Source: Flavobacterium sufflavum | GTDB lineage: Bacteria; Bacteroidota; Bacteroidia; Flavobacteriales; Flavobacteriaceae | Direction: 5' to 3' | Length of the DNA: 64,000 bases | NCBI RefSeq assembly: GCF_004016525.1 | Contig: NZ_SACJ01000001.1 | Coordinates: 558,001-622,000 of the forward strand | Shown: positions 54,387 through 62,290 of the stretch, in pieces | Layout: every line of letters begins with the position of its first letter | How positions within the stretch are numbered: the first letter of the stretch is position 1 | The notes under the pieces: generated by a model | The model's input: the letters and a program-made list of their open reading frames with translations, nothing else | The model's database searches: none | What the model was told of the DNA's origin: nothing | Position numbers and translations under genes: made by a program

Positions 54387-55297
54387 TGAAAGAACAATTT
54401 TACACCTACATACAAAACTTGCAAGACCAAATAGTCGCAGGACTTGAAGCGGTTGATGGTCAAGCCAAATTTAAAGAAGACCTTTGGAAACGCCCGGAAG
54501 GTGGCGGCGGAAGAACGCGCGTTATTGAAAACGGAGCCGTTTTCGAGAAAGGCGGAGTAAATATCTCTGCCGTTCACGGAAAATTACCCGATTCTATGCA
54601 AAAACTGTTCAACGTAGGCGAAGCCGATTTTTTTGCCTGCGGATTAAGTTTGGTCATTCATCCAAAAAGCCCAATGGTGCCAACAGTTCACGCGAACTGG
54701 CGCTATTTCGAAATGTACGATGATAACGGAAATGTCATTCAGCAATGGTTTGGCGGTGGACAGGATTTAACCCCTTATTATTTGTTTGAAGAAGATGCAA
54801 TACATTTTCATCAGACTTGCAAAAACGCCTGTGACAAACACAATCCTGAGTTTTATCCGAAATATAAAAAACAATGCGATGCTTATTTTTGGAATGCACA
54901 TCGGAATGAAGCAAGAGGAATAGGAGGATTGTTCTTTGATTATTGCAAAGCAACTCCAGAAATGTCAATGGAAAATTGGTTTAACTTTGTAACCGAAGTA
55001 GGCAATAGTTTTCTTCAGGCTTATGTTCCAATAGTAGAACGTAGAAAAGATTTACCTTATACAGCTGAACAAAAAAACTGGCAGGAAATTCGTCGTGGAC
55101 GTTATGTAGAATTCAATTTAGTTCACGATAAAGGCACTTTATTTGGCTTAAAAACCAACGGAAGAATTGAATCTATTTTGATGTCTTTACCTCCACATGT
55201 ACAATGGGTGTACGACCATCATCCGAAAGCGGGAAGTGATGAAGAAAAACTATTAGAAGTATTAGAAAAACCAGTTGATTGGATAGAAATTTCTTAA
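54386..55297 (+). CDS. hemF: Coproporphyrinogen-III oxidase, aerobic
   Basis: 303 residues, normal length. Oxygen-dependent decarboxylation of two propionates of coproporphyrinogen III to give protoporphyrinogen IX. Motifs: 'KEDLWKRPEGGGGRTRVIENG', read in part, 'NISAVHGKLP', 'PTVHANWRYFE', 'WFGGGQDLTPYY', 'EARGIGGLFFDY' and the final 'RRGRYVEFNLVHDKGTLFGL', read in part. Together with HemJ it gives an aerobic route; an O2-independent HemN is not seen in the window. Confidence 0.97.
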   Translation: MKEQFYTYIQNLQDQIVAGLEAVDGQAKFKEDLWKRPEGGGGRTRVIENGAVFEKGGVNISAVHGKLPDSMQKLFNVGEADFFACGLSLVIHPKSPMVPTVHANWRYFEMYDDNGNVIQQWFGGGQDLTPYYLFEEDAIHFHQTCKNACDKHNPEFYPKYKKQCDAYFWNAHRNEARGIGGLFFDYCKATPEMSMENWFNFVTEVGNSFLQAYVPIVERRKDLPYTAEQKNWQEIRRGRYVEFNLVHDKGTLFGLKTNGRIESILMSLPPHVQWVYDHHPKAGSDEEKLLEVLEKPVDWIEIS

Positions 55298-55382
55298 AAA
55301 AATATTTTTTAACGCAACCTTTTTTTAAAGTAGAATCTTATAATTAATAACAAAACCCAAAGGTTTATAAAATTTAAGAATC

Positions 55383-55760
55383 ATGAAAAAAGTACTACTA
55401 GTTGTTTTAGCATTAAGTTTGTTCTCTTGTAGCAAAGAAAATGAAACAGATCCTGTTTTAGAACAGAATTATTTCGAAATCAATAAAAATGATACATTTG
55501 ATGTTTCATTATATTATTCTGCTACAACTGGTTATTCTTGGAAATGGATAAAGGATAAAACTAATAAGTCAATAGATTCGATAAGCGTAAATTATGTACT
55601 TGAAGATTATGACCCGAAATTAATTGGAGGTGGAGGAAATGAAATTTGGAAATTTATAGGAAATGAAAAAGGGACTTATATATTAACATTCGAAAAATCC
55701 CGACCTTGGGAAACAAATTCGACTATTGAAACTAAAAATATTACTGTAAAAATAAATTAA
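55383..55760 (+). CDS. Chagasin-like (I42 family) cysteine-protease inhibitor lipoprotein
   Basis: 125 residues. Lipoprotein signal with 'FSCS' (Cys ~16). The domain shows the inhibitor-loop pattern of the chagasin family: 'SATTGYSWKW' (TTGYxW), 'GGGGNEIWKF' (GGxG.xxW) and 'SRPWE' (RPW). Members block C1 papain-type cysteine proteases; in Bacteroidota they are exported. It sits between hemF and hemB, 5 nt before hemB, an unexpected operon partner. The heme link may be accidental. Confidence 0.85.
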   Translation: MKKVLLVVLALSLFSCSKENETDPVLEQNYFEINKNDTFDVSLYYSATTGYSWKWIKDKTNKSIDSISVNYVLEDYDPKLIGGGGNEIWKFIGNEKGTYILTFEKSRPWETNSTIETKNITVKIN

Positions 55761-55765
55761 AAAAC

Positions 55766-56764
55766 ATGTTCCCATTACAAAGAGGCAGAAGATTAAGAAC
55801 CAACGAATCCATTCGTTCTTTAGTGCGTGAAACCAGTTTAAGTCCTTCTGATTTTATGTTTCCAATGTTCATTGCCGAAGGCGAAAATGTACAAGTGGAA
55901 ATCCCATCGATGCCGGGAATCTTTCGCCGTTCGATTGATTTAACCGTAAAAGAAGTTCAGGAATTATTCGATTTAGGAATTCGTGCGGTAAATATCTATG
56001 TAAAAGTAAGCGAAAATTTAAAAGACAATACAGGAAAAGAAGCGTGGAATCCAAACGGATTGATGCAACAAGCCATTCGTGCTATCAAATCCGCCTGTCC
56101 CGAAATGATTGTAATGCCCGATGTGGCATTGGATCCTTACTCTATCTACGGCCATGACGGAATTATTACTAATGGCGATGTTGAAAACGATTCGACTAAC
56201 GATGCCTTGGTAAAAATGGCGGTTTCTCATGCCGAAGCCGGAGCCGATTTTGTAGCACCTTCTGACATGATGGACGGACGTGTATTGCGTTTGCGTCAAG
56301 GACTGGATGCAGCAGGTTTCCACAATGTGGGAATCATGAGTTATTCGGCTAAATATGCGTCAGCGTTTTACGGGCCTTTTCGTGATGCCTTAGACTCTGC
56401 ACCAAAAGAAGCCGATGTAGTGGTTCCAAAAGACAAGAAAACCTACCAAATGGACTATGCTAACCGCATTGAAGCCATCAAAGAAGCTTTGTGGGATGTC
56501 GAAGAAGGTGCCGATATGGTGATGGTAAAACCCGGAATTGCCTATTTAGACATCGTTAGAGAGGTTAAAAACGCAGTAAATGTCCCTGTAACGGTTTATC
56601 ATGTTTCGGGCGAATATGCAATGATTAAAGCCGCTGCCGAAAGAGGTTGGCTGGACAATGACAAAATCATGATGGAACAATTAATGTGCATCAAACGTGC
56701 CGGTGCCAGCCTGATTTCGACTTATTTTGCGAAAGAAGCCGCCATTATTTTAAATCAAAAATAA
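55766..56764 (+). CDS. hemB: Delta-aminolevulinic acid dehydratase (porphobilinogen synthase)
   Basis: 332 residues. Condenses two aminolevulinates to porphobilinogen. Catalytic Lys residues are in 'YSAKYASAFYGPF' and 'MVKPGIAYLDIV'. The metal loop reads 'DVALDPYSIYGHDG', with Asp/Ala in place of the Cys cluster of zinc enzymes, so this is an Mg2+/K+-type enzyme rather than the Zn type. It follows the inhibitor gene by 5 nt and precedes cytochrome c by 23 nt. Confidence 0.98.
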   Translation: MFPLQRGRRLRTNESIRSLVRETSLSPSDFMFPMFIAEGENVQVEIPSMPGIFRRSIDLTVKEVQELFDLGIRAVNIYVKVSENLKDNTGKEAWNPNGLMQQAIRAIKSACPEMIVMPDVALDPYSIYGHDGIITNGDVENDSTNDALVKMAVSHAEAGADFVAPSDMMDGRVLRLRQGLDAAGFHNVGIMSYSAKYASAFYGPFRDALDSAPKEADVVVPKDKKTYQMDYANRIEAIKEALWDVEEGADMVMVKPGIAYLDIVREVKNAVNVPVTVYHVSGEYAMIKAAAERGWLDNDKIMMEQLMCIKRAGASLISTYFAKEAAIILNQK

Positions 56765-56787
56765 ACCAAAAATGAAATATTAATAGC

Positions 56788-57189
56788 ATGAGTAAAAAAT
56801 TAGTACTTATAGCATTGGCTTTCCTTGCTTTTTCCTGCAAAAAAGAAAGTCAGGAATCTTCTAACAAAGAAGAAGAACAAAATACTGTTGTTGCCGAAGA
56901 CAAGGAATTAGCACCTGAAGAACTGGGGAAAGTTATTTTTGAAGGCAAAGGAAACTGCATTTCCTGCCATAAAACTGATGAAAAGTTAATTGGTCCCAGC
57001 CTACAGGAAATTGCCAAAATTTACCAGGAAAAAGACGCTAAAATCGCTACTTTCCTAAAAGGAGAAAGCGAAGCCATTGTTGATCCTTCGCAATTTGCCG
57101 TTATGCAGGCCAATTTAACATTGACAAAAACATTTTCTGATAAAGAATTACAAGGCTTAGAAGCTTATATTCATTCGAATTTGAAATAA
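56788..57189 (+). CDS. Mono-heme c-type cytochrome lipoprotein
   Basis: 133 residues. Lipobox 'FSCK' (Cys ~17) after a short signal, a Glu-rich linker, then a class I cytochrome c domain: heme motif 'NCISCHKTDEKLIGPSL' and the Met ligand in 'QFAVMQANLTLT'. It is the last gene of the hem operon, 23 nt after hemB, and is followed by a strong terminator. Placing a heme protein at the end of the heme operon suggests co-regulated demand and supply. It is the second mono-heme lipoprotein in the window besides 46299-46667. Confidence 0.9.
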   Translation: MSKKLVLIALAFLAFSCKKESQESSNKEEEQNTVVAEDKELAPEELGKVIFEGKGNCISCHKTDEKLIGPSLQEIAKIYQEKDAKIATFLKGESEAIVDPSQFAVMQANLTLTKTFSDKELQGLEAYIHSNLK

Positions 57190-57202
57190 ATTAAGAGAAT
57201 CA

Positions 57203-57247
57203 CAAACACAGAAACCATTCGGGAAATCGAATGGTTTCTGTGTTTTA
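57203..57247 (+). terminator. Rho-independent terminator of the hem operon
   Basis: 'AAACACAGAAACCATTCG' pairs with 'CGAATGGTTTCTGTGTTT' around a 6-nt loop (GGAAAT), followed by a short T run. It is one of the longest perfect stems in the window and also separates the minus-strand methyltransferase gene. Confidence 0.95.
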
Positions 57248-57278
57248 AATAAAACCTCTTTGCTGACTTTGTGGTTAA

Positions 57279-57986
57279 TTACTTTATCCCTCCAAAAGCC
57301 CCAAAACAAGCATTTTTATGTAAAATTTCGGTGCTTGAAAAACCTACTTTTTTCATCAAATCCAATTGGTAAGTCATCGATCTCGGCGTATCTTCTTTTT
57401 CGATATAATCAAATACTTTTTGCTGGTATTCCTCTCCACCGTGTTGCTTCAAATAATTCCCATACATTTTCCAAACCAATCCATTAACACCTTCATGATC
57501 TTGAACCAATAAATCAGATATCAAGAAACAGCCTCCGGGCGTTAAACTGTCAAACAACTTTTGGAACACCAATTCCCAATCGGAGTCCTCTCGTAAATGA
57601 TGCAAAACCGCTCCTGCCAAGATAATATCAAAATGATTCTTAGGTAATTCGATGTCTCGAATGTCTCCTTGAATGGTTTCGACTTTAGCTGAAGTAACTT
57701 CAGAAACACGCTCAAAAGCTTTATCCAACATATTCTGACTCAAATCGACCAAAGTGCAGTTCAAATTAGGTACTTTAGACAACATTTTCAACGTATAATT
57801 TCCCGCTCCGCAACCCAAATCTAAAATTGTTGTGGCTTCCGGTTTTACAGCTCTTGCGGTACATGTAATCAATTCTAATGCAATTTTTGCATCCATTGTG
57901 GCTACCTGTCCTGTTTCTAAATTCGAGAAACGTTCCACCTCATTATCAAAACGTTCCCTGATTTCTGTTACTGTTGATTTTTTCAT
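57279..57986 (-). CDS. Class I SAM-dependent methyltransferase
   Basis: 235 residues, soluble. SAM motif I 'TTILDLGCGAGNYTLKML', acidic motif II 'LNCTLVDLSQNML', 'IQGDIRDIELP' and 'HFDIILAGAVLHHLRED' are all in place, as in UbiE/TrmO-like small-molecule enzymes. The target cannot be named. It is divergent from a LysR regulator gene with an 89-nt gap, the classical layout of a LysR-controlled target. Confidence 0.93.
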   Translation of the reverse strand: MKKSTVTEIRERFDNEVERFSNLETGQVATMDAKIALELITCTARAVKPEATTILDLGCGAGNYTLKMLSKVPNLNCTLVDLSQNMLDKAFERVSEVTSAKVETIQGDIRDIELPKNHFDIILAGAVLHHLREDSDWELVFQKLFDSLTPGGCFLISDLLVQDHEGVNGLVWKMYGNYLKQHGGEEYQQKVFDYIEKEDTPRSMTYQLDLMKKVGFSSTEILHKNACFGAFGGIK

Positions 57987-58005
57987 AGTTTCTAATTTTG
58001 TTTTA

Positions 58006-58034
58006 CAAACCTAAAATTTTTATATATGACTCAA
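58006..58034 (-). promoter_or_regulatory. Promoter of the methyltransferase gene
   Basis: On the minus strand, TTG at 58034-58032, an 18-nt spacer and TAGGTTTG (58013-58006), 20 nt before the ATG at 57986. The divergent LysR gene's own start is at 58076. Confidence 0.5.
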
Positions 58035-58058
58035 AAATGCTTATTTTGTCATTAATCA

Positions 58059-58073
58059 ATACTCAATAAGTAT
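58059..58073. promoter_or_regulatory. Palindromic site before the LysR gene
   Basis: ATACT-N5-AGTAT, two bases before the LysR ATG. LysR proteins bind interrupted dyads between divergent genes; this one is a candidate autoregulatory operator, though its place next to the start codon is unusual. Confidence 0.35.
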
Positions 58074-58075
58074 TT

Positions 58076-58963
58076 ATGGAATTACGTCATCTAAAATATT
58101 TCCTCAAATTAGCCGAAGAACTGAGCTTTGTTCGCGCTGCCGATAAACTCTTCATTTCTCAACCGCCTTTAAGCCGTCAGATAAAAGAATTGGAAACAGA
58201 ACTGGGTGCTACACTTTTCGAAAGAAATAACAAACGAGTAATCCTTACCGATGCGGGGAAATTTTATCAAAAAGAAATCCGGGAACTGCTCAAAAATTTA
58301 GAACGCATTAACATTCAGACTAAAAAAATAAGCGAAAATCAAAGTGGCGAATTCCGGATTGCCTATGTCAGTTCTACTTTTTCGGGAGATATTTCTAAGT
58401 TGATACAATTTTTGTCTGCTCAATATCCTTTTGTCAATTTTCGATTGTATGAAGTACCTACGGTCAAACAAATTGCCGCTTTAGAGGAAGGAAAAATCGA
58501 TTTTGGAATCATTCGTGCGCCTTTGCATTCGCCAAAAATCGATTCCCAATTGTGGTTTAAAGACAGTTTTTCATTGGTATTTAATCGAAATAAATATGCT
58601 ATTGCCTCGGAAGACGAACTGGAAATATTAAAAGAAGCCACCTTTGTGTTTTTTAATAAGCAATATGCTCCTTATTTTTATGATGCTTTATTGCAAATTT
58701 GTGCCCAATATGGTTTTAACCCAAAAGTAGTGCATGAATCCAACAATATTTCGTCTATCATTCAATTGGTTAAAAATGGTTTGGGAATTTCGATAGTTCC
58801 AACCGCCATTATGAAAAGTCATAATTATCCCGAATTGGAATTTTTAGAACTCAAAAAAGTAAATCTTTCTACCGATATTTTATTGGCTACACCAAAAGGA
58901 AATCAATCCGAAATTTCAAAAGCAGCCATAGAATTTTTAATGGAACAAAACAGTAAAAAATAA
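58076..58963 (+). CDS. LysR-family transcriptional regulator
   Basis: 295 residues. N-terminal winged HTH (~1-60: 'LAEELSFVRAADKLFISQPPLSRQIKELE', read in part) and a C-terminal effector domain (~90-290), the CynR/CatR-like layout with 'SGEFRIAYVSSTFSGDI'. It is divergent from the methyltransferase gene, which is its most likely target. The effector is unknown. The DUF4184 gene follows after 4 nt in the same direction. Confidence 0.93.
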   Translation: MELRHLKYFLKLAEELSFVRAADKLFISQPPLSRQIKELETELGATLFERNNKRVILTDAGKFYQKEIRELLKNLERINIQTKKISENQSGEFRIAYVSSTFSGDISKLIQFLSAQYPFVNFRLYEVPTVKQIAALEEGKIDFGIIRAPLHSPKIDSQLWFKDSFSLVFNRNKYAIASEDELEILKEATFVFFNKQYAPYFYDALLQICAQYGFNPKVVHESNNISSIIQLVKNGLGISIVPTAIMKSHNYPELEFLELKKVNLSTDILLATPKGNQSEISKAAIEFLMEQNSKK

Positions 58964-58967
58964 AAAT

Positions 58968-59690
58968 ATGCCATTTACATTTTCACATCCGGCCATAGTT
59001 TTACCACTATCATATTTACCTAAAAGATGGATTTCATTAACGGCTCTTATCGTTGGAAGTATGACTCCTGATTTCGAATATTTTTTAAGAATGAAAGTAC
59101 AAAGCTATTATAGTCATACACTTTCCGGTATATTTTGGTTTGATTTACCATTAGGAATTATAATCACATTTCTATTCCATACAATAGTACGTAATAGCTT
59201 GTTTTTAAATTTACCGCTACAAATTAAAGCGAGGTTATTTGAATATCAAAAATTCGATTGGATCAATTATTTTAAACACAATGGGATTGTAGTAATTATT
59301 TCCCTGTTAATTGGAATTGCTTCTCATCTATTTTGGGATAGTTTTACCCACAATCTTGGATATTTTGTAGAAATTATACCGTCATTAAAAAATAAAACCA
59401 ATTTGTTCAATTTACAAATTCCCATTTATAAAATCTTGCAACATTCCAGTAGTTTAGTTGGCGCAATTATAATTATACTTGGATTTAAAAAATTACCAAT
59501 AAGCAAAATTGAAAACACCGAAATTAATTTTAAATATTGGCTAATCTTAATAATAACCGCTCTATTAATAATTTTAATTAGATTTTTAATAGGCTTATCA
59601 TTCCATGAATATGGAACTATTATCATTACAATTATTTCTGCTACATTAATTGGATTAATTATTACTCCGATTTTAACAGATAAGTTATAA
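58968..59690 (+). CDS. DUF4184 family membrane protein
   Basis: 240 residues with about five to six membrane segments. The N-terminus 'PFTFSHPAIVLPL' and 'IVGSMTPDFEYFLRM' are the DUF4184 signature, with conserved His and Asp residues ('SHP', 'PDFEY', later 'ASHLFWDSFTH') that resemble the metal-binding pattern of YdjM/YfhO-type inner-membrane hydrolases. Function is unknown. Four nucleotides separate it from the LysR gene, so they may share a transcript. Confidence 0.85.
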   Translation: MPFTFSHPAIVLPLSYLPKRWISLTALIVGSMTPDFEYFLRMKVQSYYSHTLSGIFWFDLPLGIIITFLFHTIVRNSLFLNLPLQIKARLFEYQKFDWINYFKHNGIVVIISLLIGIASHLFWDSFTHNLGYFVEIIPSLKNKTNLFNLQIPIYKILQHSSSLVGAIIIILGFKKLPISKIENTEINFKYWLILIITALLIILIRFLIGLSFHEYGTIIITIISATLIGLIITPILTDKL

Positions 59691-59750
59691 TTTTTCTTTG
59701 TGAACATTGCGAAAACTTTGTGTACTTTGCGGTAAAATCAAGATATAAAC

Positions 59751-60224
59751 ATGGAAACTTGTTTCTTCAAAACACCTTTAGGAATTGCCCAAATCACAGG
59801 AGATGAAAACGGAATTTCAATAATTTCAATTGCTGATGAAGGAGAAATTAGTCCTGAAATTCCTGTCGTTTTACAAGAAGGAGTTACACAACTTCAGGAT
59901 TATTTTGATGGAAAAAGAACCACTTTCGACTTTAAATTGAATCTAAAAGGAACCGAATTTCAGCAAAAGGTGTGGCAGGCTCTACTCGAAATTCCTTTTG
60001 GGAAAACCTGCAGCTATATGGATTTATCAAAGAAACTTGGTGATGTAAAAGCAATTCGCGCTGTGGCTTCCGCCAATGGTAAAAATCCGCTTTGGATTGT
60101 GGTTCCTTGTCACAGAGTCATTGGAACTGATGGTTCGCTAACGGGTTACGCCGGTGGATTGTGGCGCAAAAAATGGTTATTGGAACACGAAAATCCATCG
60201 CGAAAACAAGAACTTTTGTTCTGA
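59751..60224 (+). CDS. ogt: Methylated-DNA-[protein]-cysteine S-methyltransferase
   Basis: 157 residues. Repairs O6-methylguanine by transfer of the methyl group to its own Cys. The active site 'VVPCHRVIG' is intact, preceded by the DNA-binding helix region 'IPFGKTCSYMDLSKKLGDVKAIRAV', read in part, with 'ANGKNPLW' and 'GYAGGLWRKKWLLEHE' at the end. It has no Ada-type N-terminal domain. The upstream 60 nt contain flavobacterial 'CTTTGTG/CTTTGCGG' intergenic sequence. Confidence 0.95.
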   Translation: METCFFKTPLGIAQITGDENGISIISIADEGEISPEIPVVLQEGVTQLQDYFDGKRTTFDFKLNLKGTEFQQKVWQALLEIPFGKTCSYMDLSKKLGDVKAIRAVASANGKNPLWIVVPCHRVIGTDGSLTGYAGGLWRKKWLLEHENPSRKQELLF

Positions 60225-60284
60225 AATTAAAATATACATTTATCATTTTTTATGTAAATTCGTACTGAAGCTAATTCAAACCCC

Positions 60285-61439
60285 ATGAAAAAACTCAAAA
60301 AAACACTAGTCGGATTGGTCATTTTTATAGGTGTTCTAATCCTTTCGCTCTATATTTTCAAGAAAGACTATTTGTTAAGAGCTGTTAGAGTTACTTATTT
60401 TAACGGACATACAACCGCTTTTTTAGATGATTATAAATATTTTGACAATCGAATTATCCAAAAAAGTAATCAACCGCAACCTTGGAATTTAGCCAAAGAT
60501 TACAACCAGGTAAAACCTACGGACAGATTAGAACAGCTACACAAAGAAATGGGGACTGTGGCTTTTTTAATTATCAAAAACGATAGCATCTGGAACGAAA
60601 ACTACTATGATAACTACAGCAAAGATTCTAAGTCGAATTCTTTTTCGATGGCCAAAAGTATCGTAACGTCTTCCTTAGGAAAGGCTATCATGGAAGGAAA
60701 AATCAAAAATTTAGACCAAAAAGTAGGCGACTTTTTTCCTGAATTCAAAAAAGGAAAATCGGCACAAATGACTGTGGGAGACTTGGCTTCCATGTCCTCA
60801 GGATTGGATTGGGATGAATCCTATTACGACCCATTTTCAATTACTACTCAGGCCTATTTTGATGAGAATTTAACTCCAGTCATATTGGGTTTGAAAAGTA
60901 TTCAAGAACCTGGAAAAGGTTATAAATACCTGAGCGGAAATACCCAACTTTTAGCAATGTGCATCGAAAAAGCAACAGGAAAAAATTTAGCCGATTATGT
61001 TTCAGAATCATTCTGGAAGCCTTTAGGAGCTGAAAGTGATGCTTTTTGGCAAACAGACAAAAAAGACGGAATGGTAAAAGCCTTCTGTTGCATTGCCGGT
61101 AACGCCAGGGATTTTGCCCGTTTTGGAAAACTCTATCTTCAACATGGAAAATGGAATAACAAAACCATTTTAGACAGCGCTTTTGTAGCCAAATCAGTAA
61201 GACCACGTTTTAAAGGATCTCCTCAATATGGCTATGGTTGGTGGCTAAGCCAATATAAAAACAAACAACTTTTTTATATGCGTGGTCATTTAGGGCAATA
61301 TGTAATTGTAATCCCCGAAGACCAGCTAATCATTGTGCGATTAGGAAATAAAGAACATAAAAAAACCAATACTAATCCGCATAGTGAAGATTTGTTTGTG
61401 TACCTGGACGAAAGCTATAAAATGCTTGGAAAAAATTAA
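60285..61439 (+). CDS. Class C beta-lactamase-like serine hydrolase
   Basis: 384 residues with one N-terminal membrane anchor (~7-27), so the catalytic domain is periplasmic. The SxxK motif is 'SFSMAKSIV', the YxN-type motif is 'YLSGNTQLL' and a C-terminal 'HLGQYVIV' block stands for the HxG box. The family includes esterases, D-amino peptidases and penicillin-binding proteins; beta-lactamase activity cannot be inferred. It stands alone, 60 nt after ogt. Confidence 0.9.
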   Translation: MKKLKKTLVGLVIFIGVLILSLYIFKKDYLLRAVRVTYFNGHTTAFLDDYKYFDNRIIQKSNQPQPWNLAKDYNQVKPTDRLEQLHKEMGTVAFLIIKNDSIWNENYYDNYSKDSKSNSFSMAKSIVTSSLGKAIMEGKIKNLDQKVGDFFPEFKKGKSAQMTVGDLASMSSGLDWDESYYDPFSITTQAYFDENLTPVILGLKSIQEPGKGYKYLSGNTQLLAMCIEKATGKNLADYVSESFWKPLGAESDAFWQTDKKDGMVKAFCCIAGNARDFARFGKLYLQHGKWNNKTILDSAFVAKSVRPRFKGSPQYGYGWWLSQYKNKQLFYMRGHLGQYVIVIPEDQLIIVRLGNKEHKKTNTNPHSEDLFVYLDESYKMLGKN

Positions 61440-61462
61440 TTTTAGAATGAAAAACGAAACTG

Positions 61463-62176
61463 ATGATTGAAAAAATAAACCTCAACAACATCTTATTTCT
61501 GGATATAGAAACGGTTCCTGAAACGGAAGATTTCAACTCTTTGGATTCAGAGATGCAAGCCTTGTACGAACAGAAAACCCAATACCAACGCAAAGACGAT
61601 TTCTCAGCAGAGGAATTTTATGATCGGGCGGGAATTTGGGCTGAATTTGGTAAAATTGTATGTATCTCAGTTGGTTTTTTTGTCATTAAAGGCGATATCC
61701 GCAACTTTAGAGTGACTTCATTTTTTGGAGAAGAAGCCAAGCTTCTGAAAGATTTCAATAATTTACTGAACAATCATTTCAATGGTCCACAACATCTTTT
61801 GTGCGGACATAATGCCAAAGAATTTGACATACCATTTCTTGCCCGCCGCATGATTATCAACCAAATCCCAATTCCCGACAAGCTGAATTTATTTGGCAAA
61901 AAACCTTGGGAAATTCCGCATTTAGATACTTTAGAGTTATGGAAATTTGGCGATTACAAGCATTTCACTTCTTTAAAACTAATGTGCAAAGTCCTCGGAA
62001 TCCCTTCTCCCAAAGGCGATATCGACGGCAGTCAGGTAGGACATGTTTTTTATGTGGAGAAAGACATCGACAGAATTGTAACTTATTGCGAAAAAGACAC
62101 TATTGCCGTAGCGCAAATATTTCTTCGTCTACGAAGAGAAGATCTATTAATTGAAGACGAGATTATTCATGTTTAA
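61463..62176 (+). CDS. PolB-like 3'-5' exonuclease
   Basis: 237 residues. DEDD-type exonuclease: motif I 'ILFLDIETVPE', motif II 'LCGHNAKEFDIPFL', motif III 'DRIVTYCEKDTIAVAQ', as in the predicted 3'-5' exonuclease related to the proofreading domain of PolB. No polymerase domain follows, so it is a stand-alone nuclease. It starts 24 nt after the serine hydrolase stop. Biological role not established for this family in Bacteroidota. Confidence 0.92.
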   Translation: MIEKINLNNILFLDIETVPETEDFNSLDSEMQALYEQKTQYQRKDDFSAEEFYDRAGIWAEFGKIVCISVGFFVIKGDIRNFRVTSFFGEEAKLLKDFNNLLNNHFNGPQHLLCGHNAKEFDIPFLARRMIINQIPIPDKLNLFGKKPWEIPHLDTLELWKFGDYKHFTSLKLMCKVLGIPSPKGDIDGSQVGHVFYVEKDIDRIVTYCEKDTIAVAQIFLRLRREDLLIEDEIIHV

Positions 62177-62182
62177 TAATTT

Positions 62183-62247
62183 ACCGCAAATTCGCAAATT
62201 GAATTTTAGCATACCTAAATATTTATTTTAATTTGCGAATTTGCGGT
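62183..62247. terminator. Perfect 18-bp inverted repeat, terminator or repeat element
   Basis: 'ACCGCAAATTCGCAAATT' (62183-62200) is the exact reverse complement of the sequence at 62230-62247, with a 29-nt loop. Each arm contains an internal 'CGCAAATT' repetition. A T-rich stretch (CTTTTTTC) follows the plus-strand end, so it may end the exonuclease transcript. Confidence 0.7.
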
Positions 62248-62290
62248 TGAACTTTTTTCAAAATTTTTACATTTACAAAAATTATAAATT

